64,000 nt of DNA from Microcebus murinus (taxonomy: Eukaryota; Chordata; Mammalia; Primates; Cheirogaleidae). Location of the stretch: contig NC_134109.1 in the NCBI RefSeq assembly GCF_040939455.1, forward strand, positions 57,006,001 to 57,070,000, given 5' to 3'. Under the pieces are notes generated by a model. It saw nothing but the letters and a program-made list of their open reading frames with translations. It did not search any database and had not been told where the DNA came from. Every line of letters starts with the position of its first letter. The stretch's first letter is position 1. The translations under genes were made by a program, and so were the position numbers. Below, one piece after another: positions 50,635 through 61,885 of this stretch.

Positions 50635-51274
50635 TGCCCCAAACCACCCTGAGATGGGGCTGGATGGGATTCCAGAGAAAGAAGCACTAAAGGCCAGGGT
50701 CATCAGTGAAAAGCATTTATTAGAACTTACTTACAGAGGGCTACAGAAATCTTCCCCACAGACACCTGGAGAGAAGGGGTGCTCTACCTGGGCATGTCCG
50801 CAATGAGGGGGTCAGGGTATGGAGTTTGTACGAGGTTTAAGGAATTTTGCTCAGGGCTGGGACCAGTTTCTTTCAGTGTTTTGGGCAACAACCTAGATAC
50901 TTTATCAGTGCCTGGGAATGATCAAGGACTTCGTTTGGGTTCAAGCCTGCTGGGAAAAACCTGCAGCTGGCTGAAGTGCTGGCCTCCAGCACTCTGTGAT
51001 TTTCCAGAGTGAAAATCAGGACATAGTCCACAAGAGCTTCCCCTTCCAAAGCCACTGATTGGCATTGGTGTTCTTGCATACATAGATTTGGCGACTTTTA
51101 ATTGAAAAGCAATCATTACAAGGAAATTCTCTGATTCTTTTTCTTTCAAAAGTGAGGGGAAACCAGTTCTTTCAGAGATCACCCCCAGCAGAAGATTAAG
51201 TATAATCTCAGTCTCTTTGCCTGTTTTAGGACACAGAAAGAAGCAGGGGTGGAGAGTAACTGGGGGACCCTACA
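50635..51274 (-). mobile_element. Antisense ERV LTR (right copy) with a 209-bp insert
   Basis: Same ends as the left LTR: TGCCCCAAACCACCCTGAGA at the left and CTGGGGGACCCTACA at the right. Homology to the left LTR runs to GGACATAG at 51019-51026, breaks for the inserted segment, and resumes at GGACACAG (51229-51236). Without the insert its length equals the left LTR. Confidence 0.65.
51020..51228. repeat. 209-bp segment, downstream copy inside the LTR
   Basis: About six differences from 48636-48844. It starts with the shared GACATAG and ends CTGTTTTA. It interrupts the LTR and is flanked by GGACATAG and GGACACAG. Confidence 0.9.
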
Positions 51275-51734
51275 AAGCCATTTCCTCACTCACCAGTGAG
51301 CCCTTCTTACTAGCTGCCCAGCCCTGACCTCCCATATTGGTCCTGCTCAGGTTTGAAATGACAATCACCGGAAAATCTCAAAATTATTATCACTCTTTAT
51401 GGATATCCTCATGTGTGACATTTCCTCAAAGTAATATCCCTCCCTTTTCCTAAAATATCCTCTCCTCTGTCTTCTACATACTTATTTTTAAATATACTTA
51501 TTTTTAAGATTTTAGTTTAGGTTCCATTTCTCTGTGAAATTTTCCTCCTTTCCACTACAAAGTCTCCTGCATTACAGTTTTCAAACTTTCCATTCTAATG
51601 GCCATATATCTAAATGTCTTTTTAAAAGACCTAATTTATCTGCTTCATATTTAGAGAACATCTATAGTACAAGTGCAGTGAAGGCTGATTTAGCAAATTT
51701 CTAAGTCGTGTACATCTATGAACTATTAACATTG

Positions 51735-51960
51735 ATTTAATGTGGCAGAAAGAACATTGGCTCTGGGTTCAAATCCTGCTTTTCCTACTTTCTCATACAT
51801 GATCTTTGAAAATCCTTTCACCTTTACAAATGTGTATGTTTACTTGTGAAGTTATAATGCACACCTGGTAGGTATAAGTGTGAATTCTTCACTCAGCTAG
51901 TACAATGCTTGGCATAGAATAAGCACGCACTAAATAATAGCTATTACTATTCTAATTCTA
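51735..51960 (+). repeat. MIR SINE
   Basis: AACATTGGCTCTGGGTTCAA, ATCCTGCTTTTCCTAC, CACACCTGGTAGGTATAAGT, GCTTGGCATAGAATAAGCAC follow MIR order. Confidence 0.65.
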
Positions 51961-52921
51961 CCACTACTTGACTGATTTTTCATTTCAATTCAAGTTGTGT
52001 CTTCTATCATCCATCAATTTTGTAGAAGATAAAATATACATAGTTTTTGATACCTAGGAAGGCAATTGAAGAGAATAATATTTATTAGTAAAATAGAGAA
52101 CATGTTGGTGGGAACTTAAATGAAAACACCTGCTCAGGAGACTAGATGTGGATATGTGGGTGTGTTAAGCAGAGGCCAGTACATGCCAAGGTATCAAGAA
52201 TGACCTCATGGTTTCTTAGTCTCTATATCAAGAAAGATACAAAAATCTACATTTCTTCTGAGGATCCCTTGAGGAATATCCTGACTGCCCCATTCATGTT
52301 GGCCAGGCATTTCAAATCCCTACTGACGTGGAACAGATTAAAAGTTATAGGACACAGATGAGATTTATGTGACAGCCTCATGCATCATTTTTCTCACCTC
52401 AGTGACCTTAGTCCCCTGAATGCCATTTTTTGTAAAGTGCATCAACACTGGAGACTTTAACAAGTTGTCTTTATTTTGCTTATTTTTCCAAAATCCTGCT
52501 CTACAAACTTTTTAGGCTTTTCAGCTACAGAAATTATTTCTCGGGGATATATAAAAGTGTCAATGTTACGAGGCAGTCTGATGATGCATGGCATACTTCT
52601 TGCTAGAGCAAAGGCGATGGAGAAGGTAAAGCTTTGAATCAAACACTGACAGGAGGCCAAAAATCGTGGCATGTAATACATTCTCCAGTGGAATAGGTTA
52701 CAAATGTTCAGAGAGCTGTGATGAGGCATGCATAAGATGCATATCACACAACAGGAGAGCCGAGCCAAAGGTGAGAACCGGAAGAACCTCAGAATTATTC
52801 TCACGTTAGGTAAATTGGAATTTTGAACTAAAATACATTGCATATATGTTTGGGAAGCTAAGGGGCAAGACTAAGGGTACATGCTATGCCTTCATTTGGC
52901 TAATTCCTATTTATCTTTCAG
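51961..52921. other. Interval with no confident feature
   Basis: An antisense ORF of 128 codons spans 52457-52843 and is discussed among rejected items. No repeat was recognised. Confidence 0.35.
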
Positions 52922-53135
52922 AGCTCAACGCAGCAATGACCTGCTTCAAGAAGTTTTCTGTGATCCACACCCACACCATCAACATCACCCTCCACCACCC
53001 CATCATCTCCCCCCTGGTACCACCATGTCTGTCCTCTTCCCCACCATCCCACCACCCCACCACTATCAGTTGTCTCTGCCATCCACGCCACCACCACCAC
53101 CACTACTACCACTGCAGCCCAATCTACTTAAGTAA
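52922..53135 (+). CDS. Doubtful alternative last exon, His/Pro-rich
   Basis: Acceptor CCTATTTATCTTTCAG, then one base and 70 codons to TAA. The frame starts AQRSNDLLQEVFCDPH and is then His/Pro-rich (HHQHHPPPPHHLPPG). One entry base makes it compatible with the exon ending at 29021. The caution is that the region is a CCA/CAC low-complexity tract, in which all frames tend to stay open; a second frame is also open through a possible donor at 53155 (TTCAAG/GTAATA). AATAAA follows at about 53260. Confidence 0.22.
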
Positions 53136-53234
53136 CCCTGTGTATGCCTCTTTCAAGGTAATATCACATTATATGTAATTATCACTTGTTACTGTCTTGC
53201 TAGACTTATTTTTTTAGAGTCAATGATTTATTTT

Positions 53235-53290
53235 GTTTATCTTGTTTCCCCAGTGCCTAATAAAGAGCCTTTGCTGAATGAATGAACAAA
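53235..53290 (+). repeat. L2 3' end
   Basis: CCCCAGTGCCTAATAAAGAG, CCTTTGCTGAATGAATGAAC is the characteristic L2 terminus. Confidence 0.55.
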
Positions 53291-54777
53291 CCTAAAAACG
53301 GAATTACTTTTCAGAAATGTTTGCAATATGGAGTTGTCTTCTTTTTAACAAATTATAGGCAGATTCTCAAGTTTATTAATTCTTTCAAGCCACTAAGGAA
53401 CACTTAAGGAGCAATTTATTGAATGACACTCTAGTGGCTAGAAAGAAGTAATGTGGCTAATTCCAAAAGTAATTTCCAGGCAGAGTTTACTTACAGGAAA
53501 AATATGGCTAAATACTTCCCAAGACTGCAGGATAGGGAGCTATAAATTAATTCAGTGGCCTGCATCTTTCCACACTCTCTGAGAAATCGATATATGGTAG
53601 GTGTCACCTGTTGGAAGGTAGTTCTGAAAATCTATTGTAAAGAAATTCTATCTCCCCATTACCTTAATTTATGAGTTAGATAGATTTTATACATGGAATT
53701 TCTATACATGCAAATTCATTTTTGGCTCTAATGTGGATGGTCAATTAATCACAAATGACGCTTGAACAATAAGAGGAGAAAACTTGAAATTTATTTTGTT
53801 CATTGTTAAAGGTTGTTCCTTTCCTTTGCGAGACTTATACATACTTAAAAAGATGAAGAGACAGAAAAAAAGGAAGAGTGAAGGCAGTAAGAGAGACAGG
53901 AAGAGAAATAGAAAAGAGTTTTAAAGTATATATTTATATGCCAACATCATATCAGTTATTACTTACAAAAAGCAAAATAACTTTGGAATCTGTAACTTCT
54001 AGAACGTGGAATTAACTTGTTCTATCTGGTCTTAATTCTGCTACTAATGTGACATTAAGGATGTGACTTCAACCTTCTGTTCTCTTTTCTATAGGTTTGG
54101 AGGCTGATGTTGTCTACTCTAAGGTCCCTTCATGTTCTGTAGTTTTATGAAATTCTACCCATCAGTATCAAGTCTTCCCTGTTTTTTCATTTCTCTGACT
54201 CTCTCTAAATTAGAAAACCAAAGTCCATGTCAAGAAAAACAGCACTACAAATGACCACCTGCTCAGGGATCTCAGTATTTATTTTTAAACTTACACAGTA
54301 AAAGAGAAGTTGCTTTATTCTGCTGCCCAAACTCAAAGAGAGTTATAGACACAATAACTGTGTTTGAATTTTAAGACCTTGATCAATCAAATTCCCTCAG
54401 GGTTTAATGTTGATCTTGTTCCAATAATTGAACACCTTACAACAAAAAGAAAATAAGACAGACAGAGTTACATGGCTCTCCTGGCTGTTGTTGTCACTTC
54501 TTCTTTAAATCAATATGCTCCTAGAGAAGGGATAAATACCTTGAAGTCCAGGAATGATCCATCCATTTATACACCATCCAGCCTTCTGATCTTCCAGCTC
54601 CCACTCCAGCCTTCTCCCCACCTCAGAGCAATGAACATACAGGAGGAAGGTGAGGGAAAACAAGCCAAAGAGGAAAGCAAAGGCTGATTTTGCTTGCCGG
54701 GTTAAGAATGAAGTATGCTCGATTATCATGGTTTTGTATTTTCTTTGTTTACTACGGTTTTGCATTTCTAAGTAATA
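53291..54777. other. Interval, possible MIR fragment only
   Basis: A weak MIR-like stretch lies at 54000-54110 (CTTAATTCTGCTACTAATGT). Nothing else recognised. Confidence 0.35.
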
Positions 54778-54797
54778 ATATTAGTAAAACTTTTTTT

Positions 54798-54952
54798 TTT
54801 TTTACATTTGACTCTTTTTTTTTTTATATCAGCATATTATCAGGGTACAATTGTTAAGGTTACATATATTGTGCATGCCCCCTCCCCCCTCAAGTCAGAG
54901 CTTCAAGCGTGACCATCCCCCAAACATTGCACTTCTCACTCATTATGTTTGT
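54798..54952 (-). mobile_element. Short strepsirrhine L1 insertion with clear duplication
   Basis: Antisense L1 end (ATATCAGCATATTATCAGGG, CAATTGTTAAGGTTACATAT, CCCCTCCCCCCTCAAGTCAG) truncated to about 155 bp. Flanked by ATATTAGTAAAACTTTTTTT (54778-54797 and 54953-54972). Confidence 0.85.
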
Positions 54953-54972
54953 ATATTAGTAAAACTTTTTTT

Positions 54973-56084
54973 AAAAGTTCCTACCTGTTTCAACTAACAG
55001 AGCTTCTTACCCTCACAAAAATAACCAAGAGCAGCAGTATATCCCAGAACTCAGAAGCAGAGGGCATGACTCAGACAGCCAAGCCAAATTTGCAGATCTG
55101 GGGGTGAAGCTGGGCCCTCACATGGGACTGACCAGCCACATGTTCACTGTTTCCTTCCCACTGGGGTGTTCTCTTCTGTATTTGCTCCTTCAAAGTTTAC
55201 TTTTTGCAATATATTAAGTAACTTGGAGCTCCTAAATGTGCAACTTTTTCATGCATTCAGTTCACCCCATTTAAAATGTTATCAATAGTACATTATTGAT
55301 GGCAAAGTAGGGTGGGTGGTCTTGAGTTGCCTCAACAGACATTGGATGAGGTTTAAAACTGATCCACCCAGGGAAAAGTTTCCCAAGAAGAAAGAGAGTT
55401 TCCCTGATTCTAAAGATTCTTACTCATAGCTCTATGGTGAGGTGAAATCCCTCTGAGTCACTCTCCACTGGTGAACACATGGCTGGCCAAAAACAACCTT
55501 TCAGAATCTAACACATTCTTACCATGTCCTTCTCTACCTCACAGCCTTATCTGGGCTGACTCTAAGAATAGGTAAGAGACTGCCTAGAAACGCCAAAGAG
55601 TAGCTTGGAGAAGAGAGGGTTGTTTTCACGTTTCTTGCTTTCACAGTTTTGACCTTTAGAAAATGAGTTTTAAGGAGAGGTTACATAATTTGAAATATTT
55701 TTTCTTTGGAATATTAAATAAAAAAAAACTTCTGAAGGTTTCTGTGCAGGTTTTGTGGAACCTGATATTAGCTTTTGAGTATCTCAGGAATAAATTTCCT
55801 AATGAATTTAAAATTAAACTTTGACTATCTGACACTTCATTAATAAAACACACCATGTCCAGCTCAGCAATGTTAGAATTTTACTTGCAAAACACACAGA
55901 CGCACACACCCCAAAATTGTTGACAAAAATTGAGGAAGTCAACCGCAGATATTTTTCTTTCAAAATCTAAATCTGCTTCATAAAATCAAAAATAAGCACA
56001 AATATAAGCCTTCAAGTCTTACACTCAAAGAATTTATATTTTTCAAGTAGAAGATGTTGGAAATTAAGTTGAGTACATACCAAA

Positions 56085-56086
<2 letters not shown>
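54973..56086. other. Interval with no recognised feature
   Basis: Unique-looking sequence without supportable exons or repeats. Confidence 0.35.

Positions 56087-56122
<36 letters not shown>
56087..56122. repeat. (GT)n microsatellite
   Basis: About 18 uninterrupted GT units. Confidence 0.95.
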
Positions 56123-56125
<3 letters not shown>

Positions 56126-56310
56126 TGTATACACACATGGATAAAAGAATCTGACGGTATTATAATCTTCTTACAAATAGCTTTATTTTTACCAAAAACT
56201 AATGTTCTTTATAACTCTATTTAATAGTACACATTAAAAAAGCAAAGAAAATTATAATAAAAATTAACTATAAATGTCATGATCCACATTAAATTATTAT
56301 TTATGTTTTT

Positions 56311-56660
56311 TTGGTTTTTTTTTTTTTGTTTTTTTTGTTTTTTTGAGACAGAGTTTCGCTTTGTTGTCCAGGCTAGAGTGAGTGCCGTGGCGTCAGCCTA
56401 GCTCACAGCAACCTCAAACTCCTGGGCTCAAGTGATCCTCCTGCCTCAGCCTCTCGAGTAGCTGGGACTACAGGCATGTGCCACCATGCCCGGCTAATTT
56501 TTTATATATATATCAGTTGGCCAATTAATTTCTTTCTATTTATAGTAGAGACGGGGTCTCACTCTTGCTCAGGCTGGTTTTGAACTCCTGACCTTGAGCA
56601 ATCCGCCCGCCTCGGCCTCCCAAGAGCTAGGATTACAGGCGTGAGCCACAGCGCCCGGCC
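56311..56660 (-). mobile_element. Lemur-type Alu, young
   Basis: Antisense Alu with intact CpGs (GTGAGCCACAGCGCCCGGCC, TGCCGTGGCGTCAGCCTAGC). Its linker is extended by TTTTTTATATATATATCAGT and TGGCCAATTAATTTC. It is flanked by TATTATTTATGTTTTT (56295-56310 and 56661-56676). This linker and right-arm form is what I know from lemur Alus. Confidence 0.9.
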
Positions 56661-56676
56661 TATTATTTATGTTTTT

Positions 56677-57079
56677 AAAGGTACCTTTCCAGTCACTTAA
56701 CATCTCAGGACTTAAAAACAAATAAATAAAATAAAAGTACCTTTCTGATCTTCTTTCTAAAAATTATTTTGTTTTCAAAAATTACTTTATACCTGGTTGT
56801 GTTATCTATCATTTTTTACCTAATCATATATCATGAATATTGGGCCTCATTATTAAATATCATCCTACAACATTATTGTAAATAACTACATACTTATATG
56901 AATGTATGATTATATTATTTATTTAACCCATGTAGTATCAATAGAAATTAGATTGTTTTTAATTATTTGAAATTATTGAGACTTCTATTATCAATATCTC
57001 CAGTTATTATTTTCTAAATGAAATATTCTAGAAGCCAAAATATATTTTGAAATTATAACCCACAAATACCAAACCTTCC
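56677..57079. other. AT-rich interval
   Basis: No feature recognised. Confidence 0.35.
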
Positions 57080-59250
57080 AACAGTAGACTTTCAAAGTGC
57101 TTTTTTGCAATATCCTTATCAATAGTGAATATTAACATAATTTAGAAATTTGATAGGTAAAAAATGATATCTAATTTTTGTGTGTGTATGTATACATGCA
57201 TATATACATTTCTTTGAAATATATATATTTTTGGATCATTAATTTGAGGCCCTATAGCTTTGTATGTTTCTTTATTATTTCCATTTCTCCTTTTGAGAAT
57301 TGCTTGTTCACATCCTTTCCCTGATTACTGTCTTTTATTGATTTCTAAGTATAATTATATATTAAAAACTTTAAGCCCTTGCCTATCAACTCTTCAGCTG
57401 ATACATTTTCCTAGTTTATTATTTACCTTTTACTTTTGTCCATGGAGTTTAGAAGTATGAAAGTTTTAAATGTTTAGGAGTTGAAATGTATTAAATGTAT
57501 TAGCTATTTTTACTTCTATATTCATAGTTGTGCTTAGAAAGTATTTCCATAGCTAGTATTTTTATAAATATTCACTTATATTTTTTTAAGATCTATATCA
57601 TTTCCCTCAGTACTTAAGTCTTTAATTTATCAAAAAATTGTGTTGATGTATATTGCAAGTTATGAGAGCTATTTTTCTTCCAAGTAGATAACTGGTTGTT
57701 CACCCCCAAAAATATTGAATAATTCATCCTATCACCATGGCTGGGTAAACTGCTTTTATTTCACTAAATTCTTCCATGCATTTATGTCTACTGTCAGACT
57801 TTCTATTCTGTTCCCTTGATCTCTTTAACAGTACCTGGACTTATATTATACTTTTTCATTTATTATTTGGCCTTTAATAATGAAGCAAAACTTACACTGT
57901 GTTCTATTAGATTTAGGAATGAAGTGATCTCTACTTAATTTGCTTCCTTTTGCAAATCTGATTTTCTTTTCAATCAGTGGGATTATATATGAATATGATT
58001 TTTTATTTCCACATTGCTAAGATTTATTGAATAACTTTTAAAATTTTTAATAATTTTATAAGATTATAATCAGAGAATATAACTTCTAAAATGTCTGTTA
58101 AATCTCTACTTTTTAGAATTATTAAATTCTTTTTAAACACATGACTAATTTTTATAATTTTTGTATAGAATAAAAAGTATTTTCTCTGACCCAAGGATGT
58201 GTTAACTGTATTCTTTCTCTATGTCCTTATTTCTGAAACGGGTGTATTGAAGTTTTCCACTAAAATAGCATTTGTGTTTTCATTTTCTACTTGATTTTCA
58301 AATCATTTTTATCTATTTATTCATCTTCTGTATTAGCTGGTATATAAAATGTTTTGGTAGCTATATATTCCTCATAAATTGTGCCTATAATTTATTATTT
58401 TCTAGGTTTAATGCCTTTAACATTAAATTCTACCTTTATGTTATTGATATCCTCATTCATCTCCATTTTGTTTGTATTTCTCTGGTCTTTCTATGTTTAT
58501 TCTTCCATGTTCCAACACTCATTTTGCTTTAAGGATGTTTCTTATAAGAATCATATGGCTAAGTTTTGATTTTTAGCACAATCTGATAGTCTCTCTTTTA
58601 ATGACAGGATATAGTGCATTTATATTTAGTAAAATGACTTATATATTTGATCTTATTCCTTCCAACTTTCCTTATGCCTATTACTAATTTTCCTTATGCC
58701 TATTACTATTCCAATTGCCTCTTGTTCCTACTCTTTTCTTTTTCCTAGTAAAATCAAGTTGCTATTCATTCTACTTTTTCCCTTATTAATTTGGAATTTC
58801 TTCCATATTTTCCTTAAAGGAATACCTTTCATTTGTCTGCACTGATAATCAGATGTATTTGTCTCTACTTGTATTTGAAACAAGAAACCTACAAACATGT
58901 TCTATTTTCCCTCTCCTTCCCCTCCACCATCCCAATAAGATGATACTTTTAGATCACTTCATGTACTTCCCCCCCATCAGACCTTTTATTCTGTGCCTCC
59001 CCCCAACCCAATTCTTGCCTTTGCTAAGATACTTTGCTACATTTTAGTACTTTTTGTTTCTAGACTATTAGAATCTTTCTTGTGGTAGGTTCCTTTCTAT
59101 TTCAGGAATCCCAATTTGGCTCTTACATATTTCCAGACAACCTATTATTTTCTATTTAATGGATGATTTAAACTGACTGTTACTATCTTCTCTCTTCTTC
59201 ATTTTTCCTTATTTTAGTTTCTGATATGGTTCATTTCTTCTTTGATTAGA
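57080..59250 (-). mobile_element. Long old antisense L1 (ORF2)
   Basis: T-rich antisense ORF2, from the 3' part (CATCCTTTCCCTGATTACTG, GTCTTTTATTGATTTC) to the endonuclease side (GTGTATTGAAGTTTTCCACT, GCAGATGTATTTGTC-like blocks, CTTTTAATGACAGGATATAG). Many stops. Boundaries approximate. Confidence 0.65.
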
Positions 59251-60467
59251 GCCTTTTAACAAGAGATTTTCTGAGAAGAAATATATAGCAAATAGCATAG
59301 GCTACTTATGTAAAGCCCCACCTTGCTTCTTAATACAGGCTTGTCATACCTGATCAAATGAGATTTATTCTCAAAATGACACTCCAGGTATGGACTCAGT
59401 TGCAAAATCAATTTGTCCAGTGATATTCTGGTAATAAGGAGGACAGATTCTTAGCCTGTGAAAATAGTTTTATTGCTGCTGGAAGAAAAACCTCAGAGGA
59501 GTATTTCTGAATTCTGAAGGGTCAATGAGAATCAGATATCATTAAAATATTTGATTTCAGTTTAAAAAGCAAAGTTTACTAAATTAAGAGTTAGTAATAG
59601 CTTAGGAAGAAAAAGAGTCTCCTCATACTAACATTAAAAATGGAACACTGAAAATGACACCAATGATATTTCAAAAAAATAACCATAATTTAATTTCCCT
59701 CATCAGTTCTTTTAGTTGTATGTAATACGTTCTTGTTCTTGGGCCAAACTGTCTGCCTTCTGCCTTTATCAATTATACCTACCTTAGGACTGAAAAAAGT
59801 CCTAGAATTCATAACTCAGTCCATTGGTAAAATCTAAAAGTTTTGTAAACAATGAGAGCTCTGAAATATACATCCAAGTGTCTACTCTTTGAAGTATCAA
59901 TAGTGTAGAGTACCAGATAAAGTCCATCCCATGAGGTTCTGAAATTGTCCTTTTTTAAAAATACATTATACTCATCTATAGCTTATATAATACAAGAACC
60001 GACAGACAAATACCTAAAGGAAATGAAAACTTGTTTAATAATAAATCGATGACTGTGATCAATTTATTATAGTGACAATAGTATCAGAATGAAGGAAAAT
60101 AATATTCTCTATTGGGATATAGTACATAACTATTTCATAAGGGTTTGATCAATGTTTTCCCTGAGGATGAGGCTGAGAGTATAGATAAATCTCAAAGGCC
60201 TTCCCATAAAATGTGCAATTTCTGAAATATTTATATTAAAAACATTTTACCTATGCGAACTTAACAAGGAAAAATTGAGCATGTCATCTGATTTGACAAT
60301 TCCTCCCATATAGTTCTTACGGTAGTGTCAAGATAATTGTGAAATATGAAGCATAACAAACATTTATTTCTAGCATTCCTCTTTATAAGATGAAATAATA
60401 AATCTTAGTGATTTTCCAAAGGCCCTCTGGTAACTTACAAAGGTAGTTTAAGATGTAAAATATGTAC
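59251..60467. other. AT-rich interval, nothing recognised
   Basis: No sustained ORF, exon or repeat family. Confidence 0.35.
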
Positions 60468-61885
60468 TTTTTTTTTTATTTCAGAATATTATGGGAGTAC
60501 AAATTATTTGGTTACATAAATTGCTTTTGTACTGTGCCCATCCCCTAGATAGTGTGCATTGTACCTGTTAGGTGTGATTTTACCCATGCCCTCCTCCCCC
60601 TCCCACCTGCTTAATTTCCAATGAATGTTATTTCCATATGTGCACATAGGTGTTGATCAATTAGTACCAATTTAATGGTGAGTACATGTGGTGTTTGGTT
60701 TTCCATTCTCATGATACTTCACTTAGAAGAATGATCTCCAGCTCCATCCAGGTTAATACAAGAGGTATTAGTTCACCATTTGTTTACGGCTGAGTAGTAC
60801 TCATCCATGATATAGATATACCACAGTTTATTAATCCATTCATGTGTTGATGGGCACTTGGCTTGTTTCTACATCTTTGCAATTGTGAATTGTGCTGCTA
60901 TAAACATTCAAGTGCAGGTGTTGTTTTTATATAATGTTGTTTTTTCCTTTGAGTAAATATCCAGTAGTGGGATTGCTGGGTCAAATGGTAGCTCTACTTT
61001 TAGTTCTTTGAGGTATCTCTGTACTACTTTCCATAGAGGTTGTGCTAGCTTGCAGTCCTACCAGCAGTGTATGAGTGTTCCTGTCTCTCTGCATCCACAC
61101 CAACATTTGTCGTTTGGGGACTTTTTGATATATGCCATTCTCACTGGAGTTAAGTGATATCTTATTGCAGTTTTGATTTGCATTTCCTTGATGATTCTAG
61201 AGATGTTGAGCATTTGCATATGTTTGTTGGCCATTAGTCTATCTTCTATTGAAAAGTTTCTGTTCATGTCTTTTGCCCACTTTTGAATGAGGTTGTTTGA
61301 TTATTTTTTGCTGATTTGCTTGAGTTTTTTATAGCCCTGTATCCGATGTATAGCATGGAAATATTTTCTCCTATTCTGTAGGTTATCTATTTGCTGCAAT
61401 GATTGTGGGAGACATCAGTTTACCAGACTCCAAGCTATACTACAAGGGCTATAGTAACCAAAACAGCATTGTACTGGCACAAGAACAGATATATAGACCA
61501 ATGGACCATAACAGAGAACCCAGATATAAAGCCATTCTCATATTTTCATATGATCTTTGACAAAGCAGACAAAAACACACAATTACGAAAAGAATCCTTA
61601 TTCTTTGATGCTGGGAAATTGGATAGCCACATGTAGAAGACTGAAATTGGATCCATACCTCTCACCTCTCACAAAAATCAACTCACAATGGATAATAGAC
61701 TTAAACCTAAGGCATGAGACCATAATAATTCTAGAAGAAAGTGTTGGAAAAACTCTTATAGACATTGGCCTAGGCAAAGAATTTATGCAGAAGACCCCAA
61801 AGGCAATCACAGCAACAATAAAAATAAATAAATGGGACCTGATCAAATTTAAAAGCTTCTGCACAGCCAAGGAAACCATCATTAT
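60468..61885 (-). mobile_element. Strepsirrhine-type L1 with 5' inversion
   Basis: Antisense from the T-tail and ATTTCAGAATATTATGGGAG through the ORF2 end to GTTATCTATTTGCTGCAATG (about 61400). It then flips to sense ORF2 (CCAGACTCCAAGCTATACTA, GGGACCTGATCAAATTTAAA) up to CAGCCAAGGAAACCATCATT. The two segments abut in the L1 map, so almost nothing was lost at the inversion. The sense part leaves a 137-codon ORF (61557-61970) that is an ORF2 fragment plus flank. A weak 12-bp duplication (ATATGTACTTT against ATATTTATCTTT) may flank it. Confidence 0.8.

Noticed and set aside
49949..50647. Antisense 232-codon ORF
   Set aside because: It coincides with the CpG-rich block. The translation is Pro/Arg/Gly plus a poly-Lys run from the T tract, with no motif; stops are rare simply because of GC content.
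52457..52843. Antisense 128-codon ORF
   Set aside because: Long for this AT-rich DNA, but Cys/Ile/Phe-rich without a motif, and no splice sites or retroposition marks. Conservation across lemurs would be needed to revive it.
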